A stretch of 64,000 nt of DNA from positions 3,410,001 through 3,474,000 of the forward strand of contig OZ218953.1 of assembly GCA_965112735.1 (NCBI GenBank). The letters run 5' to 3'. Both the position numbers and the translations under genes were made by a program. How positions within the stretch are numbered: the stretch's first letter is position 1; every line of letters begins with the position of its first letter. This document shows, in pieces, positions 40,017-52,373 of the stretch. Under the pieces are notes generated by a model, which saw only the letters and a program-made list of their open reading frames with translations, searched no databases and was not told where the DNA came from. Source of the stretch: Phaeosaccion multiseriatum (lineage: Eukaryota; Ochrophyta, other classes).

Positions 40017-42201
40017 ATGTCGAAAACTCCTCAGCAGCTTCGGGAGGGGCTGTTGAGCAGTGCTGCAGGGGAGAGGAGCCATGATCAGCCGCGGCCAGCA
40101 GCAGGAGCCTCCCTTAAGAGAGGAAGAGCAGAAGCTGCTCGCGTCTTCGAGGCCCACAGCCAGAGGAGAGACAATACTCCGAATGTTACGATTCTGCTCA
40201 TAGTGAATGTCATGGTGGGAAGTGGCATCCTGAATCAGCCACAGGTGCAGGAGTCTTTAGGCCCCCGCCCCACACATCTCTTCGCTCCTTGCCTTCGCTC
40301 ATTGCGTGGCTGCCTCTCTCCACCACTGCTCTACTAGGTGTTCAGCAAGAGCGGTATAGCGGGGGCCACCGCAATCTACGCAGTCAGCCTGGCCTTCATC
40401 TGGCTGGGGGCCGTCGTTCTCGTCGCCGCCACAGAGAGCGTGCAAGGTACGCCCTCAGGCAAGGTAGCAGCAACAGTTGCATCATCCGTGGCTACACCAA
40501 GCAGCAGCAGTGGTGAGGACAAGGAGGAGGAGGAGGAGGAGGAGGAGGAGGAGGAGGAGGAGGAACTAGACTACGCTGGCCTCCTGGCGCGGTCGCACGG
40601 AAGGTGGGGCAAGGCGGTCTTCGACGCGAGCGTGTGCCTGCTCGTGGTCGGAGAGTGCGTGAGCTACGTACTCGTCATCGGAGAATTAACCTCTACGATG
40701 CTCGAGGAGGCCACGGGCAGGTCAGTTTTGCTCACCCTTGGAGTTGCACGCCGTGGTGGTATTGTACTGTGTTGCTCATGACCCTCACTCCTCGCCCCGC
40801 AGCTCCCAGTGGTGGTCGTCCTTCTACCTGGTCACACCCGTTATGGTGGCGGCCTTTGTGGTTGGCCCCTCCCTCGTGCGACACTTTAGCAACATGCGAT
40901 GGCTGTCCCTGCTCTGCCACTCGGCCATCAGCAGCACGGCTCTCATGGTCATCACGTGCAGCTGGTACTTTGCCCGGGAACAGGGCTACCCCTCCCTCTC
41001 CTTCCCCGGCGCCTACCGCTGGTGGGATTGGTCCGGCATGGCCGGGAAGCTCGGCTCGGCCGTGTTTGCAAACTCGTGGTGCTACGTGGCTTTCCACGCG
41101 TACCTCTCCATCACACCGCGGCTTCGCACTCTGACGGAGTGGCGCCGCATCGCGCAAGTGTCCATGCTGCTAGGGGGTTCCTCGTGCTACCTGACGGGTG
41201 AGTGTGCGAGCCTTGATTCCCACTTCTCCCTGTGTAAGAAACTGCTGGAGGGAAGCCTTCTTCTACCCCAGCCGGCCAGCCTCTCGAGATGGCTCTGTCT
41301 ACTCTACCGCCGCCCTCCCCTCCTCACTCACGCCCCATCTCTTCCTCTGCGCGTAGGCTTGCTCGGCTACCTGGCCTTCGGCAGCGAGGTGTCTGGCGAA
41401 ATACTTGAGAATTTCACCGGGCCGGTGGCCGCGGTGTTCAAGCTCCTCGTGGTGGCGCACCTCCTCCTGTATATCCCCAATGAGGTCTGTAGGTCAGACA
41501 GAGGAGAGGAGCCCTCGCCTGGGGGTCTCTCCTCTCCGACTCTTGGGGGTCCGTCGGGGCTCTCTACCATCCCCTGATGGATTGCGCGCTGCCTCTCTCG
41601 TACTCGCCTGACTCTCTTCCGCCCACACTCTCGCAGCTGGTGATCATGCGCGCCTCGTTCTTCAGCCTGCTCGGGCGGGACGTGATGCGTGAGAAGCTGC
41701 TGCCCGTGCTGCTCTTCAGCGCCGGTGTGCTGGTCTCGCTCATTGTCTTCGCCTGCGTCCTCGTTGCCATGGGCGTTGCCACGGTGAGAGCGAGCGTATG
41801 TGGCGGGGCGGGGTCTCATGTACTCGTTAGGACGCCAGGACGTGCACTGTACAGGGTTGTCACATGCTATGCTATGCTTCGTCACCGCCCCCTCACTCTG
41901 CCCCCACGTACAGGGCGATGCCTTTGGCTACATTGTGGACCTCACGGGAGGCATCCCCGCCGCCACGGTGTCCTTCATTTTGCCGGGTCTGGCCTACATC
42001 AAGCTCGTGCCGAGGCCGGAGGAGGAGGAGGAGGAGGAGGAGGAGGAGAGAGAGGGCCCGCCAGCCCCGGCGGGGAAGCACTACAGGACGCGCAATATGA
42101 CTCTGGCCCCATGGCAGCACGAGTGTGCGAGGGCACTGCCCGCCTTTGGAGGGGCGGTGATGCTTGTGGTCGTCTGCGCCACGCTAGCGAGCTGGCTCTA
42201 A
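40017..42201 (+). CDS. AAAP-family amino-acid transporter (SLC38/SLC36-like)
   Basis: Six exons: 40017-40244, 40338-40720, 40803-41197, 41357-41484, 41637-41783, 41914-42201 (1569 nt, 522 residues). The first helix is NVTILLIVNVMVGSGILNQP, the classic N-x-x-x-G-x-G-I-L start of the amino acid/auxin permease family, followed by GAVVLVAATE. About eleven hydrophobic helices follow, including YRWWDWSGMAGKLGSAVFAN (equivalent to the usual F-x-x-H region; CYVAFHAYLS carries the His) and LLGYLAFGSEVSGEILENF. Two acidic runs (Glu16 near residue 160, Glu10 near the C-terminus) sit in loops and come from GAG microsatellites. Substrate is unknown. It is probably an H+ or Na+ coupled carrier of the plasma or vacuolar membrane. 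The gene is convergent with the PPR gene. Confidence 0.85.
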
Positions 42202-42357
42202 CACGTAGCCCAGCTGGTTTGCAATAACGTTCGCGCTACAAAGATTAGAGTGTAAGACTACCGCCCTCGCGAATGCGCCTTTCGTTGCCTCCTCCCCCCT
42301 GGTTCTTCTGGGCCTGTGCTCCTCATACGATAGCCAGCTGATGGCGAAGATACCCTT

Positions 42358-45317
42358 TTAAAGAGGCGTGGCTTCTTCGCCCCCACCCTTCCTCTCCCGC
42401 TTTCCCTCGCCCTGGCTCTCTCCCTCTCCCTCCCCCTCTCGCTCTCCTCCCCCCTGCCCCTCGTCCCCCTCCTGCTTCCCCTCCCCATGGTGCGGCGAGA
42501 GCGGAGCCGTGAGTCTTTGGTCCACTCCGTCCTCGCGCATCATCTGAAGGAGCTCAGCTTCCACCGCTTCCACCTCTTGCGCCTCCGCCTCCGCCACCGC
42601 CTCGAGTCGGAGTCGACAGGCGGCAAGGGCGGGGCCGTAGCACAGCGCCTCGCACGGCCGCAGCCCCTCCGCCCTCATGCGTCGCAGGATGGAGAGCGCA
42701 CCCTGACAAGACTCGCTGGAGAAGGCTCGCTCCAGGCAAGACACGTATGCCTGCCGCACTGGCGAGGAGGGCTCCCCCCCTCGGGCTCCTCTCCCCCCCT
42801 GTGTAGCCTCCCTGGCGTCGAGGACATGCTGCTTGACGTCATCAACGAGCTGTAGAGCACGCTCCAGTCTGCCCGCCACGGCGTGCACCTTGACCCTGTT
42901 GAGGCGAGCGCTCAGCGCCCACGACAGGCCCTGCTTCTCCATTTCCACACACAGCGCCTCCGCCCACACATAGTCGCCTTGGTGCGAACAGGCCTCCAGC
43001 GCAATGGCAAAGCTCTGAGGGGACATGCGCTTCTCGTGGATGCCTTGCTTGCGCAATAGGTACTTCGAGAGAAGAAGCACTCGCCCCCAGCCTTCCGCCT
43101 TCATGTAGGCCTCCGGCGGGCGGGGAGAGGCGGGGCGGGCCATTGTATGGATTGGGCTGCCCCGCGTGCCCAGCGGATCCAAAAGGGCAGGGTCGTAGGA
43201 GGTCACCATCCTCTCCAAGGCGCGCTCAAAGACGCTCCCCTGCCCGCTCCTCAGGGCATGTGCCCGGCCCTCTCTCTTCATGGCGCTTCGCACGGCATTA
43301 AAGCAGTGGGGGCTCCAGCGCTCCAGGCAGAGCTCCTGCAGCTCCAGCCACTCGTACGGCTCCGGGGGCGGCTCCGTGTCCGTCTCTGCCCCTGCCTTCG
43401 TCTTTGTTTGTGCCGCGCTCTGTCCGCGCCGCCCATTACCGTGGCGGCCACGCGTCCTGTGAATTTTCCGCTGCTCCGCATACGCCTGGACGCGCCGCTG
43501 GTGCTCCGCGTGCTGATGTGGCTTGTAGGCGGCATGTAGGGCCTGCACAAGGGCCACCGCCCTGCGTGGGCGGGGGGGGGGGGGGAGCAGAGGGTGTGAG
43601 GTGTGTCAGTCTGCATTCCAACACGGCGGAGAGTGCCGCTCTGCACACACCTGTCCCTACTCGGTCGTCCGTCGTCTTCAGAGGCCTCAAGTGCCCTCAG
43701 CGCAATCTCGAGACTGGGCGCGTGCGACAACACTCCAGGCGCGGCCACACACAGATCATCAAACAGCCCCAGTGTGGACGCCCCCCGGCCCTCGGGCTGG
43801 GCCAAGTCGAGGCGCAGGGTGTGCAGGAGCACCTTCTCCCACATGGCCCCCACCGCCTTGTCCGCCTCAGTCTGCTCCAGCCCGAGCATACTCCGAGCCC
43901 CCTGTCGCTGTTGCCAGAGCTGCGCAAAGAGAGGGAGCGTTTCGTGCAGATTCCTTGCAGCGCCGTCTGCTGCCATCCCCTCCCCACAGTAAGCCCGCAC
44001 AAACGCCTCCGCCTGCACGAGACTCACGGACACTCTCGCGGCTTGCATGTCTGCGAAGAGCGCAGCGGACACGTCAAGCTCGCGCGCGGCAATGCTTGCC
44101 TCCAGCATACTGTCGAACAGATGGCGCCTGCCGCCGGACGACAACTCGACAGACAGAAGACAGTGGGAGGGTGCGTCAGTGGTCTTGTAGGCAGGAGGAA
44201 CTGGAGGCTGGCGTCTTGCGCCGCAATATAGATGGAAGTGATTGATAAATGACAGGTGGCATGCCACCCCCCCCCCAGTCTCACCAGCCGTCGCAGTCGC
44301 GCTCTCCCTCCTGGGAAGCCTCGCTGAGCAGCACCTGGAGGAGGTTTCTGGCCGCGAGGAACTGCCCCGCGTTGCAGCACGCATGCAGCACGGAGCCCAC
44401 GTGGGAGAGGCGCAGGGGAAGGTTTTTGTCGTCCTGCAGGAGGAAGATTATCTCCAGCGCCTCGTCGAAGTCGCCATTCGCCGTCGCGGAGCTGAGCACC
44501 TGCGGAGCCGTAGGGGGGTGGAGGGCAGGGCACTCTGTTCAGGCCTGGAGCGCCCAAGACGTTATTCGAGCCTCAGACACACCTGTGTGTAGTGCTTCTC
44601 CTGAAGTCGATACGGCGACTCACTCGCAGGAAGGCTCCCCCCATCCTCCTCCTCCTCCTCCTCCTCTAGTCTCTCAGCCCGCTTGTACATGTGGCTGAGC
44701 AGCAGCCGCGCCAGGTTATGCCTCCCCGCCTCGCAGCACGCGGCGAGGGTCTGCTCGTACACGTGCATGGGAACATTGTCCCAGCCCAGGTGGTACTCCA
44801 TCTCCTGCACCATCTGGCGCAGGTAGAGCAGGCGTTGACGGTTGCTGGTTGGCAACGCCAGGCACGACTCAAAGTCGGCCCACAGCTTCTCCGGGGTGAC
44901 AGCCTCGGCAGCTCTCTCACCAGGGCGCAGACTGCCACTGCTTGTAGTGTCAACGACATGCCCGGATAGGTGTTGTGAACCCTCATTCCTCCTGCCTTGG
45001 CAAGTTTTCAGCTCTTCGTCTCTGCGTGCTTTTCGAGCATGCAGCTGCTCCTGCCAGAGGCTCTCAAGCAGCTTGCCCTGGCGCCGATGCGCACTGCTAC
45101 TCACGTCCCGCCGCCCCCGAGAGTGGTGGTTTTGCACCTGTTTCGGTATGTCATGACTGCTCCCAAGACGGGCAACAGAAAATGGCTTGCTGCCCTCCGG
45201 AGCTTGTCGCCGATGCACGTACAGGCCATCGCAGCCGCAGCGAGGGCTGAGCCAGTGAGGCCCACGTCTCCGTAGCGCCGCTGCGCCGCGCCTGGCTCGG
45301 GAGAGCGCCCGCCGCAT
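42358..45317 (-). CDS. Long PPR-like (helical-repeat) organellar RNA-binding protein
   Basis: Exons (minus): 45317-44583, 44499-44285, 44127-43651, 43561-42358 (2631 nt, 876 residues). The N-terminus MRRALSRARRGAAALRRRG is Arg/Ala-rich without acids, typical of mitochondrial targeting. Helical repeats are visible: MHVYEQTLAACCEAGRHNLA, LSHVGSVLHACCNAGQFLAA, SFAIALEACSHQGDYVWAEA, LSARLNRVKVHAVAGRLERA and QAYVSCLERAFSSESCQGAL. These fit pentatricopeptide-type helix pairs, with the last ones about 35 residues apart. Expected role is processing, stability or translation of organellar RNA. The last 50 residues are Gly/Glu/Arg-rich low complexity. The first true ATG in frame is at 45317; a GTG-started extension at 45359 is unlikely. 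Repeat number is not certain because exon 1 is divergent. Confidence 0.68.
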
Positions 45318-45429
45318 CGCCCACAAAGGCGACTGCTGCAAGATCAAGATGTGGCTCACAAGTTGGTAATATACGAATAGTCACAGATGGCTTTGTGAGG
45401 GGCTAGAGTAGAGTAGCACAAAAGAGCCC
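45318..45429. promoter_or_regulatory. 112-bp divergent promoter between two PPR-like genes
   Basis: Two genes for probable organellar helical-repeat proteins start head to head with 112 bp between ATGs, so they very likely share promoter elements. No motif was picked out. Confidence 0.4.
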
Positions 45430-46514
45430 ATGGCGCTGCGCGTGACGCCTAGTAGGTTCTTCACAGCGATATCGAGGACGCGATCTGTGTGTTGCAGCAG
45501 CAGCAGCAGTAGCGGTCGAAGGGCTTTATCATCAGGGCCAGCATGGACACGATTAGGCCCCTCATCGCAAATGCAAGCCGGTGGAGCGGGAGAAGCGGCG
45601 GCAGCAGCGTTCATCTGCAGGCGGGAAGCCCTCAACCCACGGCCGCTCGGCACTGCTGCTGGCCCTCACCGACGGAATCTGTCTGGCTCCCCTCAAAAGT
45701 TCAGGAGAGACCCAGAAGCGACCTTAAGTCCGGCAGAGAAGCGCGAGCTGAAGAAACAGATCGTCCTCATGCATGACATCAAGCAGACAGGCCGGACGAC
45801 GAAGGACTGGGCAAAGGTGCGTGTGTGAAGGACCCCAGTGGGAGGTGGACGATGTGTGTATTTTTTTGCCGCCGCCGCCCCCAACCCCCCAAATCCCCGC
45901 GTCCTTTTTTTTTTTGTGTTGGCTATGTGCCGAGCAGGTCCGCGAGGTGGTGGACATTGCCAGGAAGGAGGGTGTGCTGATGGACAGATTCTCGCGCTGT
46001 GCAGCCATCGAGGCGGCGGGCTACTGCCAGAACGTGACGGCCGTGCAGGTGCGTGTGTGTGTGTGTGTGTGTTTCGCTGCGGAGCACAGGCCGAACAGTT
46101 CAGGGCACCGCTTCTTTCCCCCTACAATGACTGGACTCATTCTCTCGCGGGGTCGCATCTGCTAGCTCCGCTATGGCAACCAAGTGCTCTGAGGGACGAC
46201 CCTCGCCTTCCACCAGCCAATGCCCAACCCTCAAACCCGCCCTCCCGCCACAGGCCCTGTTGAGAGACGCCACGAAGAAGGAGGAGGTGGATGTGGTTAC
46301 ATACACAGTGAGCATGCGTGCGTGCTTCCGGTGTCGCGACTATGACGAAGGCATGGCCGTGTGGGAGCAGCTCGAGGCGGACGACAAGGTGCAGCCCGAC
46401 ACCAAGGCGCTTAAGCTGGCGCTCAAGACGAGCGTGTACGGTGGGGAGCTCTACTCGGAGCAGGCCACGGCCATCGAGGAAAAGCTGCTGGAGATGGGCG
46501 AGAGCGTGGCGTAG
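45430..46514 (+). CDS. Small PPR-like organellar protein
   Basis: Exons 45430-45816, 45938-46048, 46254-46514 (759 nt, 252 residues); all junctions phase 0. The N-terminus MALRVTPSRFFTAISRTRSV, followed by a Ser/Arg-rich stretch, is a likely mitochondrial presequence. The mature part has helix pairs YTVSMRACFRCRDYDEGMAV and DTKALKLALKTSVYGGELYS, preceded by DRFSRCAAIEAAGYCQNVTA, which look like two or three PPR-type repeats. It is much shorter than the divergent neighbour and may work with it, though that is only an inference from location. Function otherwise unknown. Confidence 0.62.
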
Positions 46515-46515
46515 G

Positions 46516-46576
46516 GGGGGTCGACCCCTGACATGCTACCGAGCGGATTCTCGCTAGCCGTCCGATAGTAAGGGGC
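46516..46576. repeat. Truncated GATAGC-type palindromic element
   Basis: It begins GGGGTCGACCCCTGACATGC right after the stop codon of the PPR-like gene and contains CCGTCCGATAGTAAGGGG. It shares the terminal AGGGGTCGA/TCGACCCCT with the copies at 26.5, 36.2 and 60.6 kb. Confidence 0.5.
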
Positions 46577-46726
46577 AAAGGGTACTTAAAATCAAGTTGA
46601 ATACTTTTTTAAGGGGGTGGCGGCTGATGGTTGGCCGGCCGGCCGGTCGGACAGATCTTAATTTTGAACTCAAACTGGATTTTGTCCTTCGCCGCCCCGT
46701 CCCCTTTTTGAATAGAACGACGCGCC

Positions 46727-48702
46727 ATGGCCATGGGAGGCTCTCCCCTGCTGCTGCTGGTGCTCGCCCTGCTCCCTTGCAACGCTCTCGCTTTCACGTG
46801 CGGCGCGCAATCCTACGTGAAAGGAGATGCAGGAATAAAAACAGGAGCCATTGGAAGGAGGGGGAGCGCAGGATGCTCTGCCGGCACGGCAGGCGGTTGG
46901 TGGCGGAGGAGTAGCAGCAGAAGGAGAGGGTGCGAGTCAACGCGTTGGCTTTTGTCTCGCTATTCCGCCGATGGCGTTTTGCGGTCTCAGGAGCCTCGGT
47001 TCCAGCGATTAAAGTCAGCAGCGATTGTGGCAGAGAGCATGTTTGGTGACGCCCCGCCCAAGCTTCCGAACTATGGGCTGCATACAAGGGTGAGTATGGT
47101 GGGGACAAGCTGGAAGCCATTGTGTTCCATTGCTTTGCTCCACAGTGTCTTTTCCCCCTTTGTGTGTCGAGCCCCGCGCCGTTCTTGAGGAACCACACTC
47201 GTCTTTGGAAAGAAAAGAGCCAGCACTGTCCTCATCTCGCTCGTCTTTGTCGTGTCCACCCAGATCAAGGGCAGCATAGTCTCTCTCACGGGTTTGATGT
47301 ACGCTCTCAGCACGTTCGGATGGGCCGCCGTGCTGTTTCCCTTTGTCTGCGTGGCGTGGGTGGTGGCTCGGGTGGTGGACAATGAGAAGCGGCGCCCGGT
47401 CGACTTCTTTGTGCGCCTGTGGGCCCGGCTGTCCATGGCTACCATGACCTACAAGCCACAGGTGAGCGAGCCGCAGGGCGTGGGAGGGCTTGGCGGTGGT
47501 GACCCAGCCAGGCACTGAGCTACTACCTGGCTTTTTATGCAATTGAGAGTCGCCTTCTCATGGAGTAAAACAGGTCGTTACTCATGTGCTTTCCCCTCTT
47601 CGCCCGCCCGATCTCTGGGCTCGAAGGTGCTGGGCAAGGAGAACCTCCCCCCGGTGGAGGAGACCGTCATGTACATTCCGAACCACTCGAGCTTCATGGA
47701 CATCCTCACGCTGAGCGGCTTCCTGCCCAGAGTGGTCAAGTACGTGTCCAAGGAGGAGATCAAAAAGATTCCCATGATTGGTGAGTGAGTGAGTATGGAA
47801 GGGGGAGAAGATGGGGCTTGGTCAGGGCTGCGCTCAAAGTCTCGAAGGACAGCGCTGCCTCTCTCCTGCCGTCGCGGTCTCTCGTGCCCCTACGTGACAG
47901 CGAACTCCCCCCCTCCCTTGTCTGCCTGCCTGTCTGCCCGCCTACTTGGCCCCCACATCAGGCGCTGCGATGCAAATGGCACGACACCTGTTCATCACCA
48001 GAGGAGGGGACGCCCGCTCACAGCTCAACTCCTTCAAGGAGTGCGTCGAGGCGCTCAAGCAGGGAAACTCGCTCGTCACCTTTGCGGAGGGCACCCGCAG
48101 CAAGACGGGCCGCCTCCTGCCCCTCAAGAAGGGCCCCTTCACCATGGCCAAGCGCGCCGGCGTAAGGGTGAGTAAGTCAGTTGTTGGGCCATTTGCGTCA
48201 GTGGGCCCGTGCCCTCGCGCCTTGCCTCCCTTGGACGGACGGACGGACGGGACGGACGTTTCTGCCCGACTCTTACATCGCACTCCACTCCATGTTTCTG
48301 TCTGTCTGTCTGTCTGTCGGTCCGAAGATCGTGCCCGTGTCTCTTGTCAATGTCCACACCGTCATGCCCTGTGACGCCTGCATGCCCGTGACTCTGGGGA
48401 GGCACCCACGAGCCAAGCTCGTCATCCACCCGCCCATCGAAACCAAGGTGAGAGAGCCTCTGCTTCCCTGGCTGGGCCTGCTTGGGCCCCGAGAGAGAGG
48501 GCCAGACGAAAGGGTCTTGGCGACAGAGACATATCTCACTCTCCTGTCCTCTGCTGTCCGAAATTCCCACCTGTGCCCCGTTGTCAATGTCCGCGGGCAG
48601 GACCGGCCCGAGGCGGAAGTGATGGAGGAGTGCCGAGCAGCGCTCATCGCGGGGCTGCCCCACTGGCAGAGGCCGCTGAGGACGTCAGGGGGAGGCGCAT
48701 GA
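46727..48702 (+). CDS. plsC: Plastid-type 1-acyl-sn-glycerol-3-phosphate acyltransferase (LPAAT)
   Basis: Acylates lysophosphatidate to phosphatidate in glycerolipid synthesis. Exons: 46727-47089, 47264-47461, 47627-47780, 47962-48167, 48328-48447, 48601-48702 (1143 nt, 380 residues). The N-terminus MAMGGSPLLLLVLALLPCNA then LAF is a signal peptide ending before Phe, followed by a basic, Ser/Gly-rich stretch: a bipartite presequence pointing to a complex plastid. A membrane helix follows (GLMYALSTFGWAAVLFPFVC). Catalytic NHSSFMD (His207, Asp212) and substrate motif FAEGTRS (281-285) are intact, as is IVPVSLVNV. The length is usual for plastid LPAATs. Its lipid substrate is made into phosphatidate, which the PAP2 enzyme at the left end could dephosphorylate, though the two genes are not linked and may be in different compartments. 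Confidence 0.88.
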
Positions 48703-49958
48703 CGAGGCCGAAGTGTTGTCGTACACTCTCAAACACTATACATACAGTTTATAAAAGGGAGGGGGTGGGCTGGGCATTTGCGGGGAGCCGAGAGGGCAAG
48801 GAGGGCCTTTCTCACGCACACAAACGCGGTGCCTCGGCGGGGCTGCGCGGCACCATAGATGATTATACAGGGGGGAGAGTGGTCCGAACTTAGAGGAGTG
48901 CTGCCTCACCGTAGCCGTAGCACTGCTGTCGCCTTTAGATGGAGCAAATGGCGTCAATGAAGCGGGTATACAGAGTGGACCAATTAGAGCAGAGGTCCCA
49001 TCTGCCGGCAGCCGAACTTACAATCCCCTCTCTCTGTGTTGTAATTCAGACTCTTACATATCACTCTGCTCGTACATGGTCATGCCACACGCTGTGCGTG
49101 ACGCTGTGTGGAGGGAGCCGGAGGGGCTCGAGCGAACTTTGAGGGTGCGGAAGGTGTGTCACGGGGGCTGGCTGGGCGCCGCGCGCATGGCTTCTCTTCT
49201 CGTGTCACCTTCTCTCCTTTCTCTCCTACGCCGTGCTTGTTTGTGGCTCTTGGGACACGGTCCGCCCAATAGCACACACCGCACTGATTCTGTAGAGGAG
49301 TTCCCTTTGGGGTCAAGGACACACCCAAGCACAAGCACATCTCCCCATACAGAGGGAGCGGGAGAGGTGTGCTGAGGTTGGGCTCCTTTCTCCCGCCCTC
49401 TCGAGCCGCTCTGGCGGGCCGCACAACCAGTCCCCTCTGCCTTCAGCCTCCGCGCAGCGCCGTACTCCCGGCCAGGCTGGCCCAGCCGCTCCCCCCCCCT
49501 CTCTCACGCTGGACACTGACGAAGAGAGCAGCCGCCCCCCTCGCAGTGAAGCAGGGACAGACGACAGTACGCAGCAGGGGGAAGCTCGTATCGCTACTCC
49601 CTCCTTGGCGCCGCCTCTGGTCCTGGCCCGGTGTGGTCACTCAGCCCGCGCACAGAGAGGGTCTCACCGCTGACGCCCAACGCTCCGTCCCAAGACGAAA
49701 CCGAGACCTCCTCCTGCTTACGAGGATGGGGTTTGCGACGCCTTCTCTTCATCATCTCCTGTCACTGCGCCGTCACGCCACTTCACACCCTAGCGCCTAG
49801 CGCCCGCCCCTTCGACCCATCGAGAATGCGGCCAGCAAAACTCCGCATGAGACCACTCCCGCGACCGATGCCGACAGAAGGCGAGCGAAGAACAGCTTGG
49901 TCTGTCAGACAGGGCACCACAGGTGAGGGAAGACAAGACGGAAGGCGATCAGTCCCGT
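48703..49958. other. Intergenic, convergent, no gene recognised
   Basis: 1.26 kb between the LPAAT and ASADH stop codons. Open frames exist on both strands (for example + 49369-49800), but none shows a recognisable motif or splice-consistent extension. It includes both 3' UTRs. Confidence 0.4.
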
Positions 49959-52373
49959 TTAGCCTCGCCAAATCACCACATACCCCCCTCCTCTCACCCT
50001 GTACGGTTTTGGCGGCGGTTGAGCCACTGCGGTAGCTGCCTCCACGCCGGCCGCCCCCGCAGGCCCCACGCCCCCCACGAGCTCTGCGATGAGCACGGCA
50101 TTTAGCGCAGCGCCCCTCAGCAGCTGCACGGAAGAGGAGGGGAAGGGGCACGTGAGCAAATGGCAACAACTTGAGAGGCCGGCTACGTTCTTTCCACCGA
50201 GTGACTAGCCCGCCCGCCTCGCCTCTCCTTCTCTCTCTCCCGCGCACCTGATCTCCGCAGACGAAGAGCTCGAGTCCTCTGCTGCCGAAGACGAGGCTGC
50301 TCCGGAGCCTGCCCACCTCCACGTCGTCCTGCCCTGTGGCGCTAATGGGCATGGGGTACGCGTTGGACAGCGGGTCGTCCACCTGAGGAGGAGCCGCAGT
50401 TGGAGGCGTATGGGGTGGAACAGAACAGCAGGCAGGGGGGGGGGGACGACAATGAGAGGCGCTGCTCTGGGAGGGAGGGGAGCGGGCACTCACACTACTC
50501 ACACTCCTTCAACTCACCAGCCGCACGCCCACGGCGTTGTCCAGCAGGTAGCGCACTCTGCCCAGGTCCACGGGGAGGTGCGTCTGCACACAGATGGACT
50601 CGGCGTGGGCACGCAGCGTGGGACAGCGCACAGCGGTGCAGCTCACTGGCCCGTGGGTGCGTGGGTGGGTAGGGGAGACGGTAAGAGCACAGCCACAACA
50701 CACGCAGGGATAAGAAAGGGGCCACAGCTCTACGCTACTTGCAAACGCATTGGCAATCGACCCCTCCTCCTCACCCCGCACCTTGAATACTGGGCTCCTC
50801 GAAGATCTTTGCGGTCTCCCACGCCACCTGAGGGGGGGGGGGGGGGGGTGACAGCGCCCGCCGAGGAAGCAGGCGGAGGGGGGCACGGACTCCTTAGGGG
50901 CGCACGAACGAAGAGGTAAGAGGGAAGAGGCACGTGCGTACCTTCATCTCCTCTTTGGTGAAGCCGTTAGGCTGAAACTTGTCGATGTGCGGGATGACGT
51001 TGAAGGGCAGTCTGTGCGCGAACACCTTGCCCTCCACCTGTGCCAGTGGACGGGGGAGGGAGGGTTAGCCACCACACTCGGAAAGCCACCAGAGGCTGCT
51101 GTGTCTCTGCCTGCCCACGTCTGACTGCCTGACTCACCGTTTCTCCGTCTAGGAAGGCCTTGCTGCCGTCGAGCAGCTCCTGCATACCCTCCGCCCCCGC
51201 GCCACTGGCCGCCTGGTACGTGCTCACCACGAGGCTGCGGATGCCGTACTCCTGCGGAGAGGGCGGAAAATGAAGAAAGGAACGACAACTCATGAGAAGG
51301 GAGAGGAAAAGGGATTGCGAAGCTCACAGGGTGGTGCAGCGGCGACGCATCTGTACGCCTATGCACGCCTACCTACACACACTTACGCACCTGGTGGATG
51401 GGCCACAGTGCCATGGCGGCGATGGCCGTGGTGCAGTTGGGGTTGGCGATGAGACGAGCGCCGCCGATGGCGTGTGGATTCACCTCTGGAATCTGTGGTC
51501 AAGCAAGGAGAAGCAGGGGGGGTTGGGCGACGGAAGAAGAAGACGGTATGCTCGTATACGGAGCAGGCGAGAGAGGAGGTGGCTTTGGCGCGAAGGAGTC
51601 AGGGTAGGAAGGCCTCTATCCCCCTCCTTGACATAGACAAAACTGAGCAATAGACAGACGGACATGCATGGAGATGGAAAAACTAAGACATAGAGACCAA
51701 AGAAAGAAGAAAAAGCCTCTCTAACTTCCTGACTGACAGGGGCACTGCTTCGAAAGTGGGCTTCGGTGTTGCTCTACGAACTCACCACGAGCGGGACGCC
51801 AACCGTATACCTAAAGGCGGAGGAGTTGTCGATCACAACCGGCCCGCCCGGGGCAGCGATCTCTAGGGCGAACTTGGTCGCGAATGAGCCCGACACCGCC
51901 ATGAGCACCACGTCCATCTCCCTGCGAGGTCAGGCGGGGATTGTTGGATGGGTGGCGGTAGCGATAGAGAGGACCTACAAAGCCGCACTCACCTGGCTGC
52001 GTCTACGGTGAAGAGCTGGACCTCCATGGGCCCATAGGGAGTGTCCACTGTCGAGCCCGCGGAGCGCTGAGACGCGAAAAGCGTCAAGGACTCTCTGGGG
52101 AGGGGGCGAGGGGAAGCAACGGTTGTGGAGCGGTCAGTCAGCCACCAACCAGCCCCAACCATTATTTTTGAGTCTTGAAGGGGGTTTGGGTTTGGGCCAG
52201 GTTCCGGCTCACACTCAGGCTCAGGCCCGGCCCCAGGCCCACGCTCACCTGCTGCAGGGGAAGTGTCTCGTGTGCAACACCTTGATCATCTCCACGCCCA
52301 CCGCGCCTGTGGCGCCGACCACACCGACCTTCTTCATGCCGGGGGGGTCTTCGCTTGTCGCGCTTGACACCAT
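49959..52373 (-). CDS. asd: Aspartate-semialdehyde dehydrogenase
   Basis: Reduces aspartyl phosphate to aspartate semialdehyde for lysine, threonine and methionine synthesis. Ten exons (minus): 52373-52249, 52094-51993, 51921-51786, 51492-51391, 51251-51138, 51037-50942, 50827-50782, 50645-50518, 50382-50248, 50123-49959 (1149 nt, 382 residues). NADP-binding [10 protein letters not shown] lies near the start. The catalytic Cys141 is in [13 protein letters not shown], followed by [11 protein letters not shown] and NVIPHIDKF with the expected spacing, then [13 protein letters not shown] with the substrate-binding Arg and His. [11 protein letters not shown] is near the end. The C-terminal exon adds a 20-residue Pro/Gly tail. 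There is no obvious targeting peptide ([20 protein letters not shown]), so cytosolic location is possible, unlike plant plastid forms. It is divergent from phosphoglycerate mutase. Confidence 0.93.

Noticed and set aside
42487-44745. Plus-strand frames opposite the long PPR-like gene
   Set aside because: They are interrupted at real splice sites of the minus gene and show no motif.
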